Positions 16,701 through 25,374 are shown, numbered from the stretch's first letter. The stretch: DNA of 64,000 nt from Lachnospiraceae bacterium (GCA_017540605.1 JAFYAS010000057.1:1-64000), one strand, 5' to 3'. Numbers and translations are program-made. The notes: generated by a model not told the origin, from the sequence alone.

Positions 16701-17282
16701 GCCACAAGTCTTGATATCGTTCCCGAAGGCGAGGATGAGCTTGTCAATGCTGACAGCGCAAAGGATGGATATATGTATGTGGTTGGAGGCCTTATCGAAG
16801 ACATAAGCATGAGGCTTACCAAGAAGAATGAAAATATGGCGACACTTACCTTAGAGGATCTTTACGGAACCATGGATGTTATTGCATTTCCTAAGAAATT
16901 CTTTGAATACAGGGATATACTAAAGGCTGACAATAAGGTGTTTATCGAGGGAAGAGCAAGTATTTCCGATAATGAAGCAAAGATCATTTTAGATAAGGCG
17001 TATTTGTTTAAGGATGTACCAAAAAAGCTTTGGTTCCAGTTTGCCACGGAGGATGAGTATAGCAGAGCCATAGTGGAATTGACCGCTATTTTGGACGAAC
17101 ATGCGGGAAAAACTCCGGTTGCCCTCTATGTGAAGGAAACCGGCAGACGTGAGCAGCTTTCAAAGTTTCCTGTGGAGCTTTCTGATGAATTCTTTGACTA
17201 TCTAAAAGATAAGTATGGCAAAGAAAATGTGAAGACCACCATACTGGTTTCCCCCAGGGCTTATGTAAATAAAAAAAGATGA
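13779..17282 (+). CDS. dnaE: DNA polymerase III alpha subunit, DnaE type
   Basis: 1167-residue replicative polymerase subunit. Order of domains: N-terminal PHP domain (THLHCHTEYSLLDGASR, AITDHGVMYG), the PolIII palm with GPGRGSAAGSIIAYCL and the catalytic aspartates in PDIDIDFADDRR, the fingers region with GVFQLESSGMKAF and YRPGPMDFIPKYI, tandem helix-hairpin-helix motifs, and an OB fold near residue 1000 (MYVVGGLIEDISMRLTKKN). Length matches DnaE1/DnaE3 proteins of Firmicutes, which also use PolC. It is in a compact run with its neighbours (2- and 7-base gaps). Confidence 0.97.
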   Translation: MPFTHLHCHTEYSLLDGASRIKELVKRVKELGMDACAITDHGVMYGVIEFYKACKAEGIKPIIGCEVYVAPGSRFDREPGQNDERYYHLILLAENDKGYHNLADIVSTGFIDGFYYKPRVDMDTLMKYHEGIICLSACVAGEVARRLRMNDYEGAKEAALRHQNIFGKDNYFLELQDHGLAEQQMVNAGLLRMHQETGIPLVATNDCHYVKSEDAEAHDILICIQTAKSVNDENRMKYEGGQFYVKSPEEMEALFPYAKEALANTEKIAERCNVEFTFGNHMLPKYVVPEGYDSYGYLRKLCEEGLKKRYGEEPSDEIKERFEYELKTITDMGFVDYFLVTWDFVHFAKENGISVGPGRGSAAGSIIAYCLAITEVDPMKYDLLFERFLNPERVSMPDIDIDFADDRRQEVIDYVVRKYGSEQVTQIVTFGTMAARMAIRDVGRALDMPYAKADRIAKLMPRGKNGKNLTIAEGMEISPDLRAAYETEEDVRYMLDMAMRLEGLPRNTSMHAGGVVISERPIHEYVPLMVGNTGAVLTQFEKGAIEDIGLLKMDFLGLRTMTVIQDAIKLVYEQTGKKLDMGSLPYDDKRVYELISSGQTDGVFQLESSGMKAFMMQLKPDNLEEVIAGISLYRPGPMDFIPKYIEGKRNPQSVTYDTPEVESILAPTYGCMVYQEQVMQIVMKLAGYTMGRSDLVRRAMAKKKASVMEEERKNFIYGSEELGVPGCIKRGIDEKTASHIFDEMEKFASYAFNKSHAAVYAHVAYWTAYLKCYYPVEFMSALITSVIDNPGKMTGYMKEAKRMGIELFAPNVNEGMPLFSVKDGNIIFGLSAIKKVGFSQIENLVEERNANGPFKTLTDFIERMSDKGINKGVIENLIKAGALDCFGANRRQMLSAFPGILDHCTKENKQQVSGQMSLFDMVGDGTSMEFKETLPDVPEFADEEKLSFEKEVLGIYMSGHPLKEDEALLEKLCTATSLDIVPEGEDELVNADSAKDGYMYVVGGLIEDISMRLTKKNENMATLTLEDLYGTMDVIAFPKKFFEYRDILKADNKVFIEGRASISDNEAKIILDKAYLFKDVPKKLWFQFATEDEYSRAIVELTAILDEHAGKTPVALYVKETGRREQLSKFPVELSDEFFDYLKDKYGKENVKTTILVSPRAYVNKKR

Positions 17283-17289
17283 GGAGCTT

Positions 17290-18063
17290 ATGATCAGTAG
17301 CAGTTCAAACCAACAGATAAAGAATATTGAAAAAATAAAGAAAAGCGCCAGAGAGCGAAGAAAACAAGGACTTTATATAGTTGAGGGTATCCGGATGTTT
17401 TCGGAGATTCCTTTAGAAAGCCTTGATTCCTGCTATGTGACAGAGGATTTCTATAATGATAATCAATCGCTATTTGCAGGAAAGCAATATGAGCTTGTGA
17501 GCGAGTCTGTATTTAAGGCAATATCCGATACTGAGACCCCTCAGGGAGTACTGGCTTTGGTAAAAATGAAGGATCGAACAGTGGATTCTTTGATCTCAGG
17601 TGAGAAGACTCCTCTTTTGGTCATACTGGAGAATCTACAGGATCCCGGCAATCTGGGAACGATCCTTCGGACAGCTGAGGCAGCAGGTGCAACAGGGATC
17701 ATTATGAGCAAGGATACGGTAGATATTTACAATCCCAAGGTGGTGAGAGCTACTATGGGCTCTATATTCAGAGTGCCCTTTGCCATTGCAGATGATATTT
17801 ATGAGACTATGGGAGAGCTTAAAAATGCAGGGATCAGGCTATATGCGGCTCACCTTAAGGGAAGAGATTTTTATGAATATGATCTTAGGTCGGCATCAGC
17901 ATTTATGATAGGGAATGAAGGGAATGGCTTGACAGAAAAAGCCACCACTATGGCAGATCATTTGATAAAGATTCCTATGTGTGGAAATGTTGAATCATTA
18001 AATGCAGCAACCGCTACGACGGTAATAGCCTATGAGGCCTTGAGGCAAAGAATTAGCGGTTGA
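17290..18063 (+). CDS. SpoU/TrmH-family RNA 2'-O-methyltransferase
   Basis: 257-residue SPOUT-class methyltransferase acting on rRNA or tRNA. The N-terminal substrate-binding part starts SSSSNQQIKNIEKIKKSARERRKQGLYIVEG. The knot domain has motif 1 ILENLQDPGNLGTILRTAEAAG, motif 2 MIGNEGNGL, and motif 3 IPMCGNVESLNAATAT. Its stop codon (TGA 18061-18063) lies inside the -35 box of the dapA promoter. The target nucleotide cannot be assigned. Confidence 0.93.
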   Translation: MISSSSNQQIKNIEKIKKSARERRKQGLYIVEGIRMFSEIPLESLDSCYVTEDFYNDNQSLFAGKQYELVSESVFKAISDTETPQGVLALVKMKDRTVDSLISGEKTPLLVILENLQDPGNLGTILRTAEAAGATGIIMSKDTVDIYNPKVVRATMGSIFRVPFAIADDIYETMGELKNAGIRLYAAHLKGRDFYEYDLRSASAFMIGNEGNGLTEKATTMADHLIKIPMCGNVESLNAATATTVIAYEALRQRISG

Positions 18064-18088
18064 CACATATTGCTCATAGTGTTATATT
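18060..18088 (+). promoter_or_regulatory. Promoter of the dapA riboswitch transcript
   Basis: TTGACA (18060-18065), 17-base spacer, TATATT (18083-18088). The -35 box overlaps the stop codon of the upstream methyltransferase gene. Confidence 0.75.
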
Positions 18089-18125
18089 AGTCGTTAGAAA
18101 AAGGGACGAAAGTCCTTTATAAAGA

Positions 18126-18285
18126 TGTAGAGGCGCATTAGTCATCAGTAAAGTGGTGGATGTATGAAGGACAGGAGAGATCATTTGAAAGGGGCTCGTG
18201 CCGAAGGAGGATATCACCTTCAGGGTGTCCTGCCTGGATGTGCAGTTAATAGCTTCACGTCTGTCACCGTTGGTGGAGCGCTACA
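18126..18285 (+). ncRNA. Lysine riboswitch (L box)
   Basis: A 160-base leader with the conserved L-box blocks in order: TGTAGAGGCGC at the 5' P1 side, TGAAAGGGGCTCGTGCCGAAG, TGGATGTGCAGTTAATAGC, CGTCTGTCAC, and GGTGGAGCGCTACA at the 3' P1 side (TGTAG 18126-18130 pairs with CTACA 18281-18285). It is followed by a transcription terminator and dapA, so lysine binding should switch off diaminopimelate and lysine synthesis by early termination. Confidence 0.95.
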
Positions 18286-18327
18286 ATATGTGAATATTAC
18301 GGGTTTACCTGTATATTGATATGAGGG

Positions 18328-18356
18328 ATGCTTTACCGGGTGGTGGAGCATTTTTT
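18328..18356 (+). terminator. Riboswitch-controlled terminator before dapA
   Basis: ATGCTTTACC, loop GGGT, GGTGGAGCAT, then a T run to 18356; two G-U pairs in the 10-bp stem. It is the expression platform of the lysine riboswitch. Confidence 0.85.
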
Positions 18357-18391
18357 ACTGAAAAGAAAAATAATTAAAGGAGATTTTTAAA

Positions 18392-19282
18392 ATGGCTATT
18401 TTTACAGGTTCAGGAGTTGCTATAGTAACTCCCTTTAACGAAGATGGATCAGTTAATTATGAGCAGTTGAAGAGCTTGGTGGAGTACCACATTTCACACA
18501 AGACAGATGCCATCATCATCTGCGGTACCACAGGTGAGTCTTCAACACTTACAGAGGAGGAGCACAGTGAGGTTATCAGAAAGTGCGTTGAGTATGTGGA
18601 TCACAGGATCCCTGTTGTAGCAGGTACAGGTTCAAACTGCACAGCTACAGCTATCAAGCTTTCAAAGGAAGCTGAGGCCGACGGAGCAGATGCACTTTTG
18701 GTTGTTACACCTTACTACAACAAGGCTACTCAGGAAGGTCTCATCAAGCATTATACAGCTATCGCTGAGGCAGTTAATATTCCTATCATCATGTACAATG
18801 TACCCAGCCGTACAGGCTGCAATATCCAGCCTCAGACTGCTGTAACACTTGCAAAGAATTGCAAGAACATTGTGGCTATCAAAGAAGCTTCAGGCAATAT
18901 CTCACAGGTAGTTAAGCTTGCTTCACTTGCTGATGGCTGCATCGATATCTATTCGGGAAATGATGATCAGGTAGTACCTCTTCTTTCACTTGGTGGAAAG
19001 GGTGTTATCTCTGTTACAGCAAATATCATCCCTGAGGATGTTCACGATATGGTAGCAAAGTATCTTGAGGGAGATGTGGCAGGATCACTTGCACTTCAGT
19101 TAAAGGCAGTTCCTCTCTGTGACGCGATGTTCTGTGAGGTTAACCCCATCCCTGTTAAGAAGGCTGTTGAGCTTTGCGGTCTTTGCAACGGATATGTTCG
19201 TATGCCCATGACAGCCCCCTCAGATGATTCAGTAGCAAAGATCAAGAAGGCAATGACTGATTATGGTATTACCTTAAAGTAG
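18392..19282 (+). CDS. dapA: 4-hydroxy-tetrahydrodipicolinate synthase
   Basis: 296-residue class I aldolase-fold enzyme condensing pyruvate with aspartate semialdehyde, the first step specific to DAP and lysine. The threonine pair in CGTTGESSTL, the catalytic tyrosine in MYNVPSRTG, and the Schiff-base lysine in VAIKEASGNI are present. AAAGGAG lies 9 bases upstream. It is controlled by the lysine riboswitch and is followed by dapB after 10 bases. Confidence 0.97.
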   Translation: MAIFTGSGVAIVTPFNEDGSVNYEQLKSLVEYHISHKTDAIIICGTTGESSTLTEEEHSEVIRKCVEYVDHRIPVVAGTGSNCTATAIKLSKEAEADGADALLVVTPYYNKATQEGLIKHYTAIAEAVNIPIIMYNVPSRTGCNIQPQTAVTLAKNCKNIVAIKEASGNISQVVKLASLADGCIDIYSGNDDQVVPLLSLGGKGVISVTANIIPEDVHDMVAKYLEGDVAGSLALQLKAVPLCDAMFCEVNPIPVKKAVELCGLCNGYVRMPMTAPSDDSVAKIKKAMTDYGITLK

Positions 19283-19292
19283 GAGAGATATT

Positions 19293-20054
19293 ATGACAAA
19301 GATAATCATGCATGGCTGCAACGGACACATGGGTCAGGTGATCACCGGTATAGTACGTGATGATGCGGATTCAGAGATCGTTGCGGGAATAGATATAGTT
19401 GATAACAGAGACAATGGATATCTTGTTTTTACGGATATCGATGCTTGTGATGTTGAGGCTGATGTGATCATAGATTTTGCGGCAGCGGTAGCTGTTGATA
19501 AGCTCCTCGCTTATTCAGAGAAACGCGGTATTCCTGTTGTTCTTTGCACCACAGGTCTTAGTGAGGCGCAGATTGCCAAGGTAAAGGAAACCAGCGCAAA
19601 GGTTGCAATTCTAAAGTCAGCTAATATGTCCCTTGGTATAAACACACTTATCAAGTTATTAAAGGACGCTGCCAAGGTATTTGGAAATGCGGGCTATGAC
19701 ATCGAGGTGGTTGAGCAGCATCACAGACTTAAGAAGGATGCGCCCAGCGGAACTGCACTTGCACTTGCTGACGCGGTAAATGAAGCTCTTGACAACAGAT
19801 ATGAATATGTTTATGACAGGAGCGGGAGAAGCGAGATGCGTCCAGACAACGAGATCGGAATCTCAGCGGTGAGAGGCGGAACCATCGTGGGTGTACATGA
19901 TGTGATATTTGCAGGAACCGATGAGGTGATCACATTCAACCATACAGCTTATTCCAAGGCAGTATTTGCCAAGGGTGCGGTTGAGGCTGCAAAGTTCTTG
20001 AAGGGCAAGCCTGCCGGCATGTATGATATGGCGGATGTTATAGAGGCACAGTAA
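19293..20054 (+). CDS. dapB: 4-hydroxy-tetrahydrodipicolinate reductase
   Basis: 253-residue NAD(P)H-dependent reductase. The nucleotide-binding N-terminus is HGCNGHMGQ, and the substrate motif VEQHHRLKKDAPSGTA contains the catalytic histidine pair and lysine. The signature GISAVRGGTIVGVH is also present. It is in an operon with dapA under the lysine riboswitch. Confidence 0.97.
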   Translation: MTKIIMHGCNGHMGQVITGIVRDDADSEIVAGIDIVDNRDNGYLVFTDIDACDVEADVIIDFAAAVAVDKLLAYSEKRGIPVVLCTTGLSEAQIAKVKETSAKVAILKSANMSLGINTLIKLLKDAAKVFGNAGYDIEVVEQHHRLKKDAPSGTALALADAVNEALDNRYEYVYDRSGRSEMRPDNEIGISAVRGGTIVGVHDVIFAGTDEVITFNHTAYSKAVFAKGAVEAAKFLKGKPAGMYDMADVIEAQ

Positions 20055-20069
20055 AGAGATTGAGAAATC

Positions 20070-20113
20070 GGGGTCAGGCCCTCTTACAACTTGTCGTAAG
20101 AGGGTCTGACCCC
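20070..20113. repeat. Long palindromic hairpin between dapB and mnmA
   Basis: GGGGTCAGGCCCTCTTAC (20070-20087), an 8-base loop, then GTAAGAGGGTCTGACCCC (20096-20113): 18 paired positions with a single G-U. No T tract follows, and the mnmA ribosome-binding site AGGTGA comes four bases later. It looks more like a mobile palindromic (REP/MITE-like) element than a dedicated terminator. Confidence 0.6.
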
Positions 20114-20126
20114 TTTAGGTGAAATT

Positions 20127-21206
20127 ATGAAAGCATTGATCGCAATGAGCGGAGGCGTGGATAGCTCGGTATCGGCATATCTTATGAGAGAGAAGGGCTA
20201 TGAATGTACCGGTTGTACCATGCGTCTTTATGAAAATGATATGATAGGTGAGGATCTCTTTAGCACCTGTTGTTCTGCAAAGGATACGGAGGATGCTAGA
20301 GCTGTTTGTGAGAGACTCGGATTCGATTACCGTATTTTCCATTATGAAAGAGAGTTTATCGACGAAGTGATCGAGCCTTTTGTATGCTCATACGAGAGGG
20401 CTGAAACTCCCAATCCCTGCATAGAATGCAATCGGCGTATGAAGTTTGGACTGCTCTTTGAAAAGGCTATGGAAGAGGGCTTTGACAAGATAGTCACCGG
20501 TCATTATGCAAGGATAGAGCATGACGAGCAAAGTGGAAGATATCTTCTTAAAAAGGGACTTGATGCCTCCAAGGATCAGAGCTATGTCCTTTATGCCATG
20601 ACACAGGAGCAGCTTGAAAAGACAGACTTCCCGCTTGGGGCTTATACCAAGGAAGAAGCGAGAAGGATAGCTGAGGAACAGGGCTTCGTGAATGCAAAAA
20701 AGCATGACAGTCAGGATATCTGCTTTGTTCCAGATGGTGATTATGCGGCATTTCTTGAGAGGTACAAGAATAGGTCTTATCCCGAGGGTAACTTTGTGGG
20801 TCGCGATGGTTTTATCTATGGAAAACACAAGGGCATAGTTCACTATACAATAGGTCAGAGAAAGGGACTCGGTATAGCCTGGGAGCATCCGCTTTATGTT
20901 CTTGAGATCAGACCTGAGACCAACGAGGTTGTGCTTGGAAAGAACGAGGAGCTTTTTACAAGAGAGCTTATAGCCGATAATGTGAATCTTATCTCTGTTG
21001 CCACCCTTGAAGGCGATATGCGTGTATCGGCGAGGATCCGCTATCATCACAAGGAACAGCCGGCAACACTTAGCCCTTTATCCGATGGAAGGATAAAGGT
21101 AGTATTTGATGAGCCTCAGCGTGCTATCACCCCCGGACAGGCGGTGGTATTCTACGACGGAGATATCGTTGTCGGAGGCGGAACCATAAGCGGCAAATGT
21201 GAATAG
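20127..21206 (+). CDS. mnmA: tRNA 2-thiouridylase MnmA
   Basis: 359-residue PP-loop enzyme that thiolates U34 of tRNA-Lys, -Glu and -Gln. The ATP-binding SGGVDSS is at residues 8-14. The first catalytic cysteine is in NPCIECNRRMKFG and the second in DSQDICFVPDG. The C-terminal beta-barrel is complete. Translation starts 13 bases after the long hairpin at 20070-20113, which could affect its expression. Confidence 0.97.
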   Translation: MKALIAMSGGVDSSVSAYLMREKGYECTGCTMRLYENDMIGEDLFSTCCSAKDTEDARAVCERLGFDYRIFHYEREFIDEVIEPFVCSYERAETPNPCIECNRRMKFGLLFEKAMEEGFDKIVTGHYARIEHDEQSGRYLLKKGLDASKDQSYVLYAMTQEQLEKTDFPLGAYTKEEARRIAEEQGFVNAKKHDSQDICFVPDGDYAAFLERYKNRSYPEGNFVGRDGFIYGKHKGIVHYTIGQRKGLGIAWEHPLYVLEIRPETNEVVLGKNEELFTRELIADNVNLISVATLEGDMRVSARIRYHHKEQPATLSPLSDGRIKVVFDEPQRAITPGQAVVFYDGDIVVGGGTISGKCE

Positions 21207-21220
21207 AATATGATATTTTA

Positions 21221-21245
21221 AAGCGTCGGAATATCCGGCGCTTTT
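21221..21245 (+). terminator. Intrinsic terminator after mnmA
   Basis: AAGCGTCGGA, loop ATA, TCCGGCGCTTTT. It is followed at once by a dispersed palindrome. Confidence 0.82.
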
Positions 21246-21246
21246 G

Positions 21247-21275
21247 TAACTGTTTGGAGCTGTAGTGAACAGTTA
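21247..21275. repeat. Dispersed palindrome, copy 3
   Basis: TAACTGTTT, GGAGCTGTAG, TGAACAGTTA; 29 bases. It matches the reverse complement of the copy at 10046 at most positions. Confidence 0.65.
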
Positions 21276-21427
21276 TGCGCTTTTTTTCTTTTAAGGTGGA
21301 TGGATCGCAAATAAAAGCCGATAAATATTTTGAATGCAATCACATTAAAGGATTCATTTGCCGGCAGATCATACTTTTTTGTGGTCATTTAGACTGGTTA
21401 GCCTTCACAAAGAAAGTGAGGGAGAGT

Positions 21428-22687
21428 ATGATTATTCAATCAAGTAAGATGAACTTAGATGGAAGCAGTTCATTTTCAAGAACAACGGGGATTTCTACCT
21501 CGTTTTCTTCGGTACGTACCACGATGGGTACCGGAGGTCTTATGGGAGCGTATGCCAGATTCAATCCATCTATGGACAGAGGGGTAGGTAAGGACGCATC
21601 CCATTCTCACGGAAACGGATTTCAGGATTATTCGCAGGGAAGCTTTAAATCGGCACTTATTAAGGCCGGTGAACATAAAGAGGAGTTGGTGTCTAATGAG
21701 GCATCTTCTTTAGATGGCACAAACGCATCTTCGGAAGCGGGTGGTGTATTAAGGTCGGGCATGGGTGTCCGGGATGGAAATGCATATTCTAAAGATATGG
21801 ATTGGCATAAGCGTATGACCATGTATCTTCTTGAATATGTAGAGTATATGCGTGAGGCTATGATGGCAAGGCTAAAGGGAAATCCCTTTAGACAACTTGG
21901 CAGACAGTCCGGGTTTACCGGTATATCGGGGATCGGTTCATCAAATGCTAATGGACAAGATATGTTGGATCTTCGAAGTAATGTAGGTGGTGCCTATACC
22001 ATCTGGCAGCGTGAGATCACGGTGTCTCACTTTACCACTGAGACGGAGTCTATGTCATTTTCTGCAACGGGAAATGTAAAGACCGCAGACGGCAGAGAGA
22101 TCGATATCGATGTGAAACTCAATATGAGTAGAGAATTTACCGAGATCACTTCGGTGAGTCAGACACAGATAGATGTGATCATGACAGATCCATTGGTCTT
22201 TCAGGTGGGTGATTGTCCTTTGGAGCTTTCAGACACTACATTTATGTTTGATATCGATTGTGACGGTGTGCTTGACGAGATAAGTGAGCTTGCGAAAGGC
22301 AATGCATTTCTTGCTCTGGATATGAATGGTGACGATGTGATAAATGATGGCTCAGAGCTTTTTGGAACCAAGTCCGGTAACGGCTTTTATGATCTTGCCG
22401 CCTTCGATGAAGATGGCAACGGCTGGATTGATGAGAAGGACAGCGTCTTTGATAAGCTTACTATGTGGTCAAAGGACCAGGATGGGAATGATGTATTAAG
22501 GTCACTTAAAGCAGCCGATGTAGGCGCTATCTATCTTGGCAATGTAGCTACAGATTTTTCACTCAATTCAATGGAGGATAACAGCAAGCGAGGCGAGATC
22601 AGATCGACAGGGATGTATCTTAAGGAAAGCGGTGGCGTTGGAACCGTATCTCAGGTGGATATGGTGAAGCATCAGATGGCGTCGTAA
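21428..22687 (+). CDS. EF-hand-like calcium-binding protein
   Basis: 419-residue protein without an obvious signal peptide. The N-terminal half is Ser/Gly-rich. The C-terminal half carries a run of aspartate-rich loops of the EF-hand/dockerin kind: DIDCDGVLDEISEL, DMNGDDVINDGSELFG, DEDGNGWIDEKDSVF and DQDGNDVLRSL. Very similar loops (GSELFG, AAFDEDGNGWID) occur in many uncharacterised clostridial and other proteins predicted to bind calcium. ATG 21428 follows GAGGGAGAG; the longer frame back to 21275 has no ribosome-binding site. Function unknown. Confidence 0.75.
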   Translation: MIIQSSKMNLDGSSSFSRTTGISTSFSSVRTTMGTGGLMGAYARFNPSMDRGVGKDASHSHGNGFQDYSQGSFKSALIKAGEHKEELVSNEASSLDGTNASSEAGGVLRSGMGVRDGNAYSKDMDWHKRMTMYLLEYVEYMREAMMARLKGNPFRQLGRQSGFTGISGIGSSNANGQDMLDLRSNVGGAYTIWQREITVSHFTTETESMSFSATGNVKTADGREIDIDVKLNMSREFTEITSVSQTQIDVIMTDPLVFQVGDCPLELSDTTFMFDIDCDGVLDEISELAKGNAFLALDMNGDDVINDGSELFGTKSGNGFYDLAAFDEDGNGWIDEKDSVFDKLTMWSKDQDGNDVLRSLKAADVGAIYLGNVATDFSLNSMEDNSKRGEIRSTGMYLKESGGVGTVSQVDMVKHQMAS

Positions 22688-22708
22688 CTTAAAAAAGCTG
22701 AAAATGTA

Positions 22709-22741
22709 GTTTACAACTTGGATACATTTTCGTGTTATAGT
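22709..22741 (+). promoter_or_regulatory. Shared 33-bp promoter module, copy A (lipoprotein gene)
   Basis: GTTTACAA, then GATACATTTT, then TGTTATAGT. TTACAA and ATACAT form a direct repeat with 11-bp period, and the extended -10 TGT-TATAGT (22736-22741) follows. The same arrangement occurs at 25849 and 28848. The next bases form the hairpin at 22741-22786. Confidence 0.65.
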
Positions 22742-22786
22742 ATAGTGAACAGATTATTTGCATTGTTTGCGTAACTGTTCACTATA
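22741..22786. repeat. Dispersed palindrome, copy 4 (long-loop form)
   Basis: TATAGTGAACAG (22741-22752) and CTGTTCACTATA (22775-22786) are a perfect 12-bp inverted repeat followed by TTTT. It lies in the 5' leader of the lipoprotein gene and could act as a hairpin in the mRNA. Confidence 0.65.
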
Positions 22787-22804
22787 TTTTATGGAGAAAA
22801 AGAA

Positions 22805-24331
22805 ATGAGAAGATATATAGCACTTATCGCTACTTTTATGTTGCTGCTATCCGGCTGTGGAAATAAAAATGTTGATTATGTTGGAGAATCTGATACCGGG
22901 TCAGAATCTGTTACAACCGATATAAGGGAGGATACCTCATCAAAAAAGGACATATCGGATCGCATAGAGGAGGAATATGGTATCCCAAATGGCATGATCA
23001 AATTCAACGCAGATGTAGTAGGACTTGAGAGCTACGACAAGATTCCTGTTGTTTCTGTAAAGACAAAGCATCTTTCTTCAGAAGATATGGAAGAATATGC
23101 AAGGAAGATTTTTGATAATGGGAAATATGAGGTGGTCAATCCCAAGCAGTTCATGTCCAAGGGTGAACTAAGCACCAGAATAAGTGAAATAGATGGGGAA
23201 TTTAACGTCATAGGAACTACGCCTGAAGAAGTGGAATCAGTGGATTCTGAGTATCGTGAGAATTATAAATATCTGGCGGATGAGTACTTTAGATGTCAGG
23301 AATTATTAGAAGGAAAAAGCTCGGGATATTTTGATAATGATTGGCTTTTTGATGGGGATGGAGATCCGAGATATACGGATGATGTCCTTGGTTATGTGAT
23401 AATAGATAAAGACAGAGATCCTTTTGTTAATGAGGGTATAAAGTGGTATGAATGTCCGGATAATGATGAAGGAACAGGGGTGTCTGTATATTATTGTGTG
23501 TTGGATGGTAAGGTAAATGGCGAAGCTGCTACAATATCTTTTAGAAGAGTGGGAACATCGGATGATCAATCCTTTGATGATATGATATTTTCAGTCAATA
23601 AGAACCTTGGTTATGCTCCATTTGATTGTCCGGTATATAGCGAAAAACTCACCCTTGTGACTGAGGATCAGGGATCATCGGACAATAACAGTGGTATGAC
23701 ATATGATGAAATAAAAACCTTGTGTGAGGATTATATTTCAGGCTTAAATTTAAATGATTTTGAGATCAACAGGATATTTGATATGCCGGAGGGATCTCTT
23801 TCTTGCGCTTTCTCGGAATACGATACAAGCAAAAAGGACGGATATGTTGTGATCCTCACTAGAAAAATAGCCGGATATAGCATGCCTTATACTATTCGCT
23901 ATGCTATGGGTACTGTATCTCTTAATTATGATAGTGATAATAATGTTTTGCATAACACCGAGCCTGAAAGCATTCAGTTATTTGTGAAAAATGGTGCGGT
24001 CTGTGGTATGAGATATAAAGCGCCTGTGGAGGTCACAGAGATAAAAGAAAACATCAATGTAACTTCCTTTGAGAATGTTAAAGAGGTGGCTGTAAAATGT
24101 ATGGAAAATAATATAGCAGGCACAGATATTTCAAATCTTTATATCTCTGATATTGAGATCGGATATACGAGGATAACTGATCCTGAGAATATTTGCAAGA
24201 TAACTTATGTACCTGCTGTGTTTTTTTTCAGAGATGAACCTGTAAAGAAAGTAGCTGACAGGGATCCCTTTCTTGTTATCAATGCGATTGACGGAAGTGA
24301 GATAGATTATTGGGGGGCTGATCTTGTTTAA
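22805..24331 (+). CDS. Lipoprotein of unknown function
   Basis: 508-residue exported lipoprotein. The N-terminus RRYIALIATFMLLLSGC is a signal peptide with lipobox LLSGC, so Cys18 should be lipidated. The rest is acidic and globular, with repeated weak similarity between its two halves, but no family I can name. Its promoter is the same module as that of the response regulator and the efflux operon, suggesting a shared regulon. Its last four bases overlap the end of the convergent ATPase gene. Confidence 0.75.
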   Translation: MRRYIALIATFMLLLSGCGNKNVDYVGESDTGSESVTTDIREDTSSKKDISDRIEEEYGIPNGMIKFNADVVGLESYDKIPVVSVKTKHLSSEDMEEYARKIFDNGKYEVVNPKQFMSKGELSTRISEIDGEFNVIGTTPEEVESVDSEYRENYKYLADEYFRCQELLEGKSSGYFDNDWLFDGDGDPRYTDDVLGYVIIDKDRDPFVNEGIKWYECPDNDEGTGVSVYYCVLDGKVNGEAATISFRRVGTSDDQSFDDMIFSVNKNLGYAPFDCPVYSEKLTLVTEDQGSSDNNSGMTYDEIKTLCEDYISGLNLNDFEINRIFDMPEGSLSCAFSEYDTSKKDGYVVILTRKIAGYSMPYTIRYAMGTVSLNYDSDNNVLHNTEPESIQLFVKNGAVCGMRYKAPVEVTEIKENINVTSFENVKEVAVKCMENNIAGTDISNLYISDIEIGYTRITDPENICKITYVPAVFFFRDEPVKKVADRDPFLVINAIDGSEIDYWGADLV

Positions 24332-25374
24332 ATGATATACTGTTCAATCTTTAACACAAATTCCCTGAATCTTGGCAATGTAAAGAAGATCTTTCCATAA
24401 GTGCTTGTGTCTATAAGTCCGTTTTCTCTAAGATTCTCTCTGTATGGAGAAAACTGATTTGATTCCATGTGGAGTTCTTCGCGGATTTCCTTTATGGTGA
24501 AATCATTGCTATGCGCTATGGCAAGCACTACATTTCTTTCCTTTTCTGTCAAATGATCCCAGATGGCTTTATAGGATCCGTCGTAAAGCATTGCGTCGAG
24601 ATTTTTTAATATGCCATCATCCACTGCCTTCTTTTTTGAATCCCAAAGAAGCATTCCCAGTAACTGAAATGCGTAGGGATATCCCATTATGATCCTTGAT
24701 AGAGAAAGAGCCTCTTCCTGTGATAGAGAGAATATCTCCATGTATTTATCTTCAACAAGGATATTGTTAAGACCCTGCAGCTTGATACGGGGAAGTCTTC
24801 TGATAAATGTGCTGTTCTTAGCGTTTGAAAGAGCACTGAAATTTTCGGGCAAGGCGGTCATCAAAAGAAAGACCGGGAGTCTTTCACCGATAAAGGCCTG
24901 ATAAGAGTGGGAAAATGTCTTTATGCTTGTAGTGTTTGACGCCTCGTCGATTGTGATAAGGACTTTCTTCTTTTTGTTCTTGGCTTCATTTAAAAGCTTT
25001 CTTAACAATGTTTCATTGTCTGAAAGAGACTTTTTAGAAAGCCCTCCGCCCATTCCGGCAACGGAAAAACTCATTTCTGTAATAGTTTCGCCTTTGAGAT
25101 TGATATGCTCGCTTATCTGACTGATCGCTGATTCGTAAAGATCTAAATCGGGATTAAGGCGAAGGACTATCCAATCCTTCTTGTTCGCAAAGTAGTTTTG
25201 AATTGAAGTCATCAAAACGGTCTTTCCGCATCCTCTGACACCGGTGATCACATATCCGAAGGAAATAGGACTTGCACTTTCAAAATCCTGTATTATTTGC
25301 ATATATTCGTTGTTACGGGGTATCATTGAGTCGGGCTCGATACCGAATATTATTGTAAATGGATTCTTTGACAT
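24328..25374 (-). CDS. AAA+ ATPase with C-terminal winged helix (Orc/STAND-like)
   Basis: 348-residue protein of a type common in Lachnospiraceae. Walker A is TGVRGCGKTVLM near residue 45, Walker B is VLITIDEA near residue 143, and sensor-like RRLPRIKLQGL follows. A C-terminal helix-turn-helix (FTIKEIREELHMESNQFSPYRENLRENGLI) suggests DNA binding. It is transcribed alone and converges on the lipoprotein gene with a 4-base overlap of stop codons. Three 29-bp direct repeats lie just before its start and may be its own operator. Function unknown. Confidence 0.78.
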   Translation of the reverse strand: MSKNPFTIIFGIEPDSMIPRNNEYMQIIQDFESASPISFGYVITGVRGCGKTVLMTSIQNYFANKKDWIVLRLNPDLDLYESAISQISEHINLKGETITEMSFSVAGMGGGLSKKSLSDNETLLRKLLNEAKNKKKKVLITIDEASNTTSIKTFSHSYQAFIGERLPVFLLMTALPENFSALSNAKNSTFIRRLPRIKLQGLNNILVEDKYMEIFSLSQEEALSLSRIIMGYPYAFQLLGMLLWDSKKKAVDDGILKNLDAMLYDGSYKAIWDHLTEKERNVVLAIAHSNDFTIKEIREELHMESNQFSPYRENLRENGLIDTSTYGKIFFTLPRFREFVLKIEQYII

